Source of the DNA: Cornus controversa
Taxonomy: Eukaryota; Streptophyta; Magnoliopsida; Cornales; Cornaceae
Length of the DNA: 64,000 nt
Direction: 5' to 3'
Assembly (NCBI GenBank): GCA_026545225.1
Contig: CM048846.1
Coordinates: forward strand, 20,706,001-20,770,000
The notes beneath the pieces are model-generated. The model made no database searches. It was not told the origin of the DNA and saw only the letters and a list, made by a program, of their open reading frames with translations. Positions within the stretch are counted from its first letter, which is position 1; each line of letters begins with the position of its first letter. A program made the translations under genes and the position numbers. This document shows positions 59,209 through 64,000 of this stretch, piece by piece.

Positions 59209-60552
59209 TTGGTACCAATTCAATCCTCCAATAACTCCAATGCTCTAATTAATCATCTGACTTCACCATGGCAACCTCGGGCACATTATGCTGCTAGTTC
59301 TCTGACCAATCCATCTTGGCTCTTGGACAATAGTGCATTTCACCATATTACCTCTGATCTAAACAATCTCTCAATGCATGCTCCATATAATGGCTCGGAT
59401 GACATTATGATCGGAGATGGCTTAGGTCTCCCTATTACCCACACTAGTTCCACATCTCTCACAACTTCTCAAACCACTTTTCAATTAAACAATGTCCTTT
59501 GTGTTTCTGATATGAAAAAAAATCTAATATCAATTTCACAATTTTATAACACAAACTATGTTTCAATTGAATTCTTACCATCTGCTTTTCTTATGAAGGA
59601 ACTTCGCATGGGGGCAACACTTCTGAAGGGCCAAACTAAAGATGGTGTATATGAGTGGCCTATATCTTCCCCATTACTTGCCTTTTCCAACATAAAAACT
59701 TCCTTATCTGAGTGGCATCATAGATTAAGACATCCAACTTTTTCAATTCTGAAACACTTTGTTTTCAGTAATAAACTAGGCCTCACTTCCTCTGTGTCAT
59801 CTGATTTTTCTTGTAATGCTTGTTTCTGTAATAAAAGTCATAAATTGTCATTCTCCATATCCACACTTGTTTCTTCTTAACCTCTTGAAAGTAACTTTTC
59901 TGATGTTTGGACTTCAATAATATTTTCAAATGAGGGATTTAAATACTATGTAACCTTTATTGATCACTTCATAAAATATATCTAATTTTACTCTCTTAAG
60001 CAAAAATCAGAAGTCAAAGCTATTTTTATTCGATTTAAAACCATCGTTGAAAAGTACTTTGACAAAAACATCAAGACACTACTCTGATAATGGTGGAGAA
60101 TACATAGCCCTTGCTAATTTCGTTACAACCAATGAAATTCTCATCTTACTACACCACTCCACACACCTGAACACAATGGCTTCTTTGAAAGAAAACATCT
60201 TCACATTGTTGAAACTAGTCTAACACTACTCTAATGCCTCTCTTCCTCTAGCTTACTTGTCCATGCATTTGCCACAATAGTTTACTTAATCAATCGTATG
60301 CCAACATCCACACTCAATCTCTCCTCTCTATATGAAAATATTTTTGAAACTGCTCCTTATTACTACAGACTAAGAATCTTTGGTTGTCTCTGTTACCCTT
60401 GGCTTAGACCATACACAACTCACAAACTAGATTCTCGTTCCAAACCATGTGTCTTTATTGGACATTCTTTAACTCAAAGTGCCTACCATTGTCTTGATCC
60501 CTCAACTTCCAAAATCTATGTCTCTTGGTATGTTAAGTTTGTTGAGTACTGA
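59209..60552 (+). pseudogene. Copia protease and integrase region, broken
   Basis: The frame 59209-59880 contains the aspartic protease site, but it reads WLLDNSAFHH instead of the DSGA-type motif, so the active-site Gly is altered. The pre-integrase zinc region follows (EWHHRLRHP with CNACFCNKSHKL). The integrase core is present as fragments (YYVTFIDHF; the usual downstream Asp and Glu segments are shifted or stopped between 59940 and 60290). The frame 60298-60552 gives the integrase C-terminal part (FGCLCYPWLRPY, KLDSRSKPCVFIGHS). Multiple stops and frameshifts. Confidence 0.75.
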
Positions 60553-60840
60553 TTCTTTTTCACCTATCTCTCCAAACAATCACCTCATCCTCAATTCAAA
60601 TTTATTGTCACTTGGATTCCACCACCACTTTGTGTCTCCTCAACGCCTTTGGTATCACTACTCAATACACCGTCTGTAGTGGACGCTTATCAACAGCTGC
60701 CCAGCGAAGCTCCATCACTATCACCCATGGCTAACACCTTACCTGCATCAACCTCACCTGAACCTGTCACTCACACCACTTCCCAACAACTAACACCAAG
60801 TAATAATCCACTTGAAAATCATCCATAAAGTATTTAGAGA

Positions 60841-62390
60841 ATGACATCTAGAGCCAAGAACAACATTCACAAACCTTTAAAAAAAATGAACCTTCACACT
60901 CAACTATCCAAATCCAATGACCTTGAACTAACCACGATGACTCAAGCTCTCAAAGATCATAAATGGCGCCGGGTTATGTTTGAAGAGTATGATGCTTTGG
61001 TCAAGAATGGAACATGGGAGTTAGTTCCACCTGATACAAGTCACAATCTTGTTGGATGCAAGTGTATTTTTAGAACTAAACACAAATCTGATGGTTCTGT
61101 TGACAGGTTCAAGGCTCGGTTGGTTGCAAAGGACTTTCACCAATATCCTGGAATAGATTATCATGACACATTCAGTTGTGTGGTTAATCCAACCATAATT
61201 TATGTTATGCTCAGTATAGCTGTGAGTCGTGGCTGGTCATTAAGGCAACTTGAAGTAAATAATGCTTTCATTCAAGGTAACCTTTCAGAGAATGTCTACA
61301 TGTCTTAGCTACCAGGATTTGTTGATCGACACAACCCATCACATGTATGCCAACTCAGAAAAGTAATCTATGGCCTGAAACAAGCTTATCGGGCCTAGTA
61401 TCAGGAACTTTGAACATTTATTCTTTCTACTGGATTTAAGAATTCACATGCTGATGATTCTCTATTTGTCTTCCATACTGATGGTCATACTCTATATCTC
61501 ATTGTCTATGTTGATAACATAATTCTCACGGGTAACAATACTGACATAGTGAATCGATTTGTGATTGCTCTTGTTCAGTGATTTTCTATTAAAGATCCTG
61601 GGTTGCTAACTTGTTGTTGTCCCAAACAAAAATGGTGTATTATGAACCTTTTAACTCAAACACAGATCCAAGAAGCTGAGTCTATTCTCACTCCAATGCC
61701 AACCAGTCCTTCTCTCATACTAAACTCGAGCTCATTTCTATTTGATCCATCTAGGTATCGAACAGTAGTTGGCAACCTTCAGTATTTACTACTCACAAGG
61801 CAAGACATTGCCTTTGCTGTTAATAAGCTATCACAGTATATGCATGCCCAACAATTGAGCATTGATCCTTTGTAAAACAGCTATTACGTTATCTGGTTGG
61901 TACCATTGATGATGACTTACAAATTTATCATCACTCATCTCTTAGTTTGTATGCTTTTTCTGATGCCGATTGGGCAGGGGACAAAGACAATTTTTCCTCC
62001 ATAGGTGCCTATGTTGTTTATCTAGGTAAAAATCATATGTCTTAGAGTTCTAAAAAGCAGAATTCTATAGCTAGATCCTCCACTAAGGCCGAGTATCGCT
62101 TTGTTGCAAATACTGCTGCTAAACTAAATTGGATTTGCTTTCTTTTATTTGATCTTGATATTAAGCTTCCTTGCTGTCCAATGATTTACTGTGATAACAT
62201 TAGGCAAACTAACTCTATTCAAACCCTATTTTTTATTCAAGAATGAAGCATGTTGCAATTGATTTTCATTTTATTAGATATTAGGTTCAAAATGGTGCTC
62301 TTTGTGTTACTCATGTCTCTTCTGAAGATCAAATTGCTCATGCTCTCACAAAGCCTCTTCCTCGACAACGTTTTTTTTTTAACTCAAGTT
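60841..62390 (+). pseudogene. Copia reverse transcriptase and RNase H region, broken
   Basis: The frame 60841-61308 has the Copia RT start ([57 protein letters not shown]). Stops follow at 61306, 61396, 61411 and 61579. The RT catalytic YVDD box reads YVDN near 61510, a loss of one metal-binding Asp. RNase H is recognisable near 61950-62230 (FSDADWAGDKD; SSTKAEYRFVA; YCDNI) with a stop at 62043. The copy cannot encode active enzymes. Confidence 0.8.
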
Positions 62391-62431
62391 CAAGATTGTA
62401 CTTCTCTCCTGAGCTCCATATTGAGGGGGCA

Positions 62432-62667
62432 TACTAGCGGCTTATTAAATGTTCTCCTTAGTTTTATCAACTTGTTTTGACTTATTCACACTTTCTATTT
62501 TGTATTATTCTAATCGTTTATTAGCTATACATAGCAGACTTAGGAATTAGTTTCTAACATCTCTAATTTATAGGATCTGTAACAAACATTTTGTTTTTCT
62601 CTTGTATTTATACGCTTATTGATTAATGAGAAATAGAAATTAATTTTATTCATTCCTAAATCTGATA
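62432..62667 (+). repeat. Copia right LTR
   Basis: 236 bp, starts TACTAGCGGCTTA directly after the polypurine tract and ends AAATCTGATA, followed by the TAAAC target duplication. Confidence 0.9.
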
Positions 62668-62672
62668 TAAAC

Positions 62673-63927
62673 TTCTAACACATCCCGTCAAGTGTGACTT
62701 GATTAAGCACTTGCATGAGCCTTCCTCAGACTGAGTGATATTTGGGAATTATGGGAATTAGGGCTGGGTGGCGGCGAGATTCGAATTAATCTCTGAGCTG
62801 TACTTTTGTTGAGAGTGCTTAAGTTATCTAGGTGATCAGCGAGGCTCACTTGAATTGATTTGATGGATTGAACCTTCTTTTGGTGAAGTGCCAGAGACAC
62901 AGCATAGCATCTAAATTTCACTAGTCATGGAACCTAATTGTCCTGACAATAGTTATATTCTTCTCGTTACTTACCTACCAAATGGTGCCTGCTTTTAAAA
63001 CCTCTCTCATTACTAGCAAGATTCTACATAAATCTGAGTTACACACACCTACCTTTGATATTTCTGATTTTGTTGCAGTCTCCAAGCTGGCTTGGGTATA
63101 ACGAGAGCAACATATAGATATATGAGGGCAACATAGTGCCTTTTCAATGTCCCTAAGCTGAGACCACTTTCAAGATTCTTAATTATTAGATAGTTAATTG
63201 ACAGCAACTTTGCAATTGAAGTCCCCCTTTTTTAATTTAGCAAATATAGATATATACTTGACTCCTCACATACATAGGGAATTTTGATAACAGAGAACTA
63301 GACATGGTGTGTGATAGATTACTTGCAGTATAGACTTTGGTTGAAATAAGAGTTTTAGTGGCCTTGGAAAGGAAGATAACAGACATCATCAGCAACAAGA
63401 AATAAGACACGCAGTGAAGGGTAATTAAGATAATTATATATCCTCATCTCCCTCTATACCATGTCTGAGACTCCTTTCTATTGGTGCTCACCATTAAAAA
63501 TTATATTGTAGTTAGAACTATTCAGTGGACATGTAATGCATTACAAGATTTACCCACTTCTTTTGGGTTGTTATCCATTTTCAGAGCAAAATTCCATTCC
63601 TTGCCCAAATTCCTCCCTATTAGACCTTTGGGACTAAGACGAGCTTAGTTTGATTAACCTCCTTTGGGTCATCCGGTGCGGTAGCTTTTCATTCGGATGA
63701 CCACATTTAAATGGAAGAGTGGTATAACCTTCAGATGTGACTCTCCTTAATTGTGGCCAACCCAACCAACTGGTATGGTACCGGCTGGGTTAGCCACTTT
63801 TATTATTATTTTATATGTATAATTGTATATATAAAGATATATGTATAATTGTATTTTTTGGTATGAACTCTTCTTGATGAGAGAGAGAGAGAGCATAGAG
63901 AGAGAGAGAGTGCGCATAGAAATAGAG

Positions 63928-63964
<37 letters not shown>

Positions 63965-64000
63965 ACTTGCTATCATCAAAGTGTGGGGCCAGCCATGTGA
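62673..64000. other. Intergenic, no gene recognised
   Basis: Moderately AT-rich sequence with only short frames (for example 62703-62921 minus) lacking features. (GA)n near 63880-63910 and (TA)n at 63926-63962 are microsatellites. Confidence 0.5.

Larger units (their letters stand above)
57993..62667 (+). mobile_element. Complete but inactive Ty1/Copia retrotransposon, 4.7 kb
   Basis: Two LTRs (57993-58230 and 62432-62667), about 90 percent alike by eye, enclose gag-pol in Copia order (protease, integrase, RT, RNase H). The 5-bp target duplication TAAAC is intact at 57988-57992 and 62668-62672. A tRNA-iMet-like primer site (TTGTATCATAGC) follows the left LTR, and a polypurine tract (TTGAGGGGGC) precedes the right one. 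The LTRs begin TACTAG and end TGGTA or TGATA rather than TG...CA. Many stops and frameshifts interrupt the polyprotein. LTR divergence indicates an old insertion. Confidence 0.92.

Overview
This is AT-rich nuclear DNA from a flowering plant, most likely a eudicot. The evidence is split genes with GT-AG introns, a group IId WRKY factor, a plant-type dihydrouridine synthase, and a dense mix of plant transposon families (MULE, hAT, Harbinger MITEs, Copia, LINE). The species cannot be named from the sequence. Only two ordinary host genes are convincing, both on the minus strand: a tRNA-dihydrouridine synthase (25617-33684, three exons) and a WRKY11/17-like transcription factor (46000-47757, three exons). 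No tRNA, rRNA or CRISPR was found.

Layout. 1-1411: G/C-strand-biased MITEs carrying a CCACCA-type minisatellite. 3118-5414: a probable solo LTR of the SIRE/Maximus Copia type. 7479-21593: the main item of the window, a roughly 14.1-kb Mutator-like element (MULE) bounded by inverted repeats that both begin GATCCTCTGCCC. It carries a FAR1/MULE transposase on the plus strand, a broken 'putative plant transposon protein' gene and a broken Ulp1-like cysteine protease gene on the minus strand, two related tandem-repeat arrays, and a set of four identical GCAGCGCTGC palindromes. 21986-24043: a LINE fragment and a Harbinger-type MITE. 25617-33840: the dihydrouridine synthase, whose large introns hold nested insertions (a TIR element containing a hAT element, a solo Copia LTR with a 5-bp duplication, and a truncated retroposon with a 14-bp duplication). 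34000-45400: mostly repeat-derived, with a tandem array near 38.4-39.0 kb, a hAT element with an 8-bp duplication at 41739-42570 and a Harbinger MITE. 46000-48041: the WRKY gene with W-boxes upstream. 49749-57620: a run of small DNA transposons, including a 172-bp fold-back MULE with an intact 9-bp duplication and a 1.5-kb MULE carrying foreign filler. 57993-62667: a complete but dead Copia element with unusual TACT-type LTR ends.

How the parts relate. The host genes are independent of each other. The MULE is the one candidate multi-component system: transposase, protease-like protein, a second element-specific protein, and repeat arrays that could be protein-binding sites. Its transposase reading frame is long and intact with all expected catalytic residues, but both minus-strand genes are disabled (in-frame stops, a frameshift, and Tyr in place of the protease Cys). 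This copy is therefore at best partly functional. All exon boundaries are read by eye from splice signals and reading phase; no alignment or transcript data were available.
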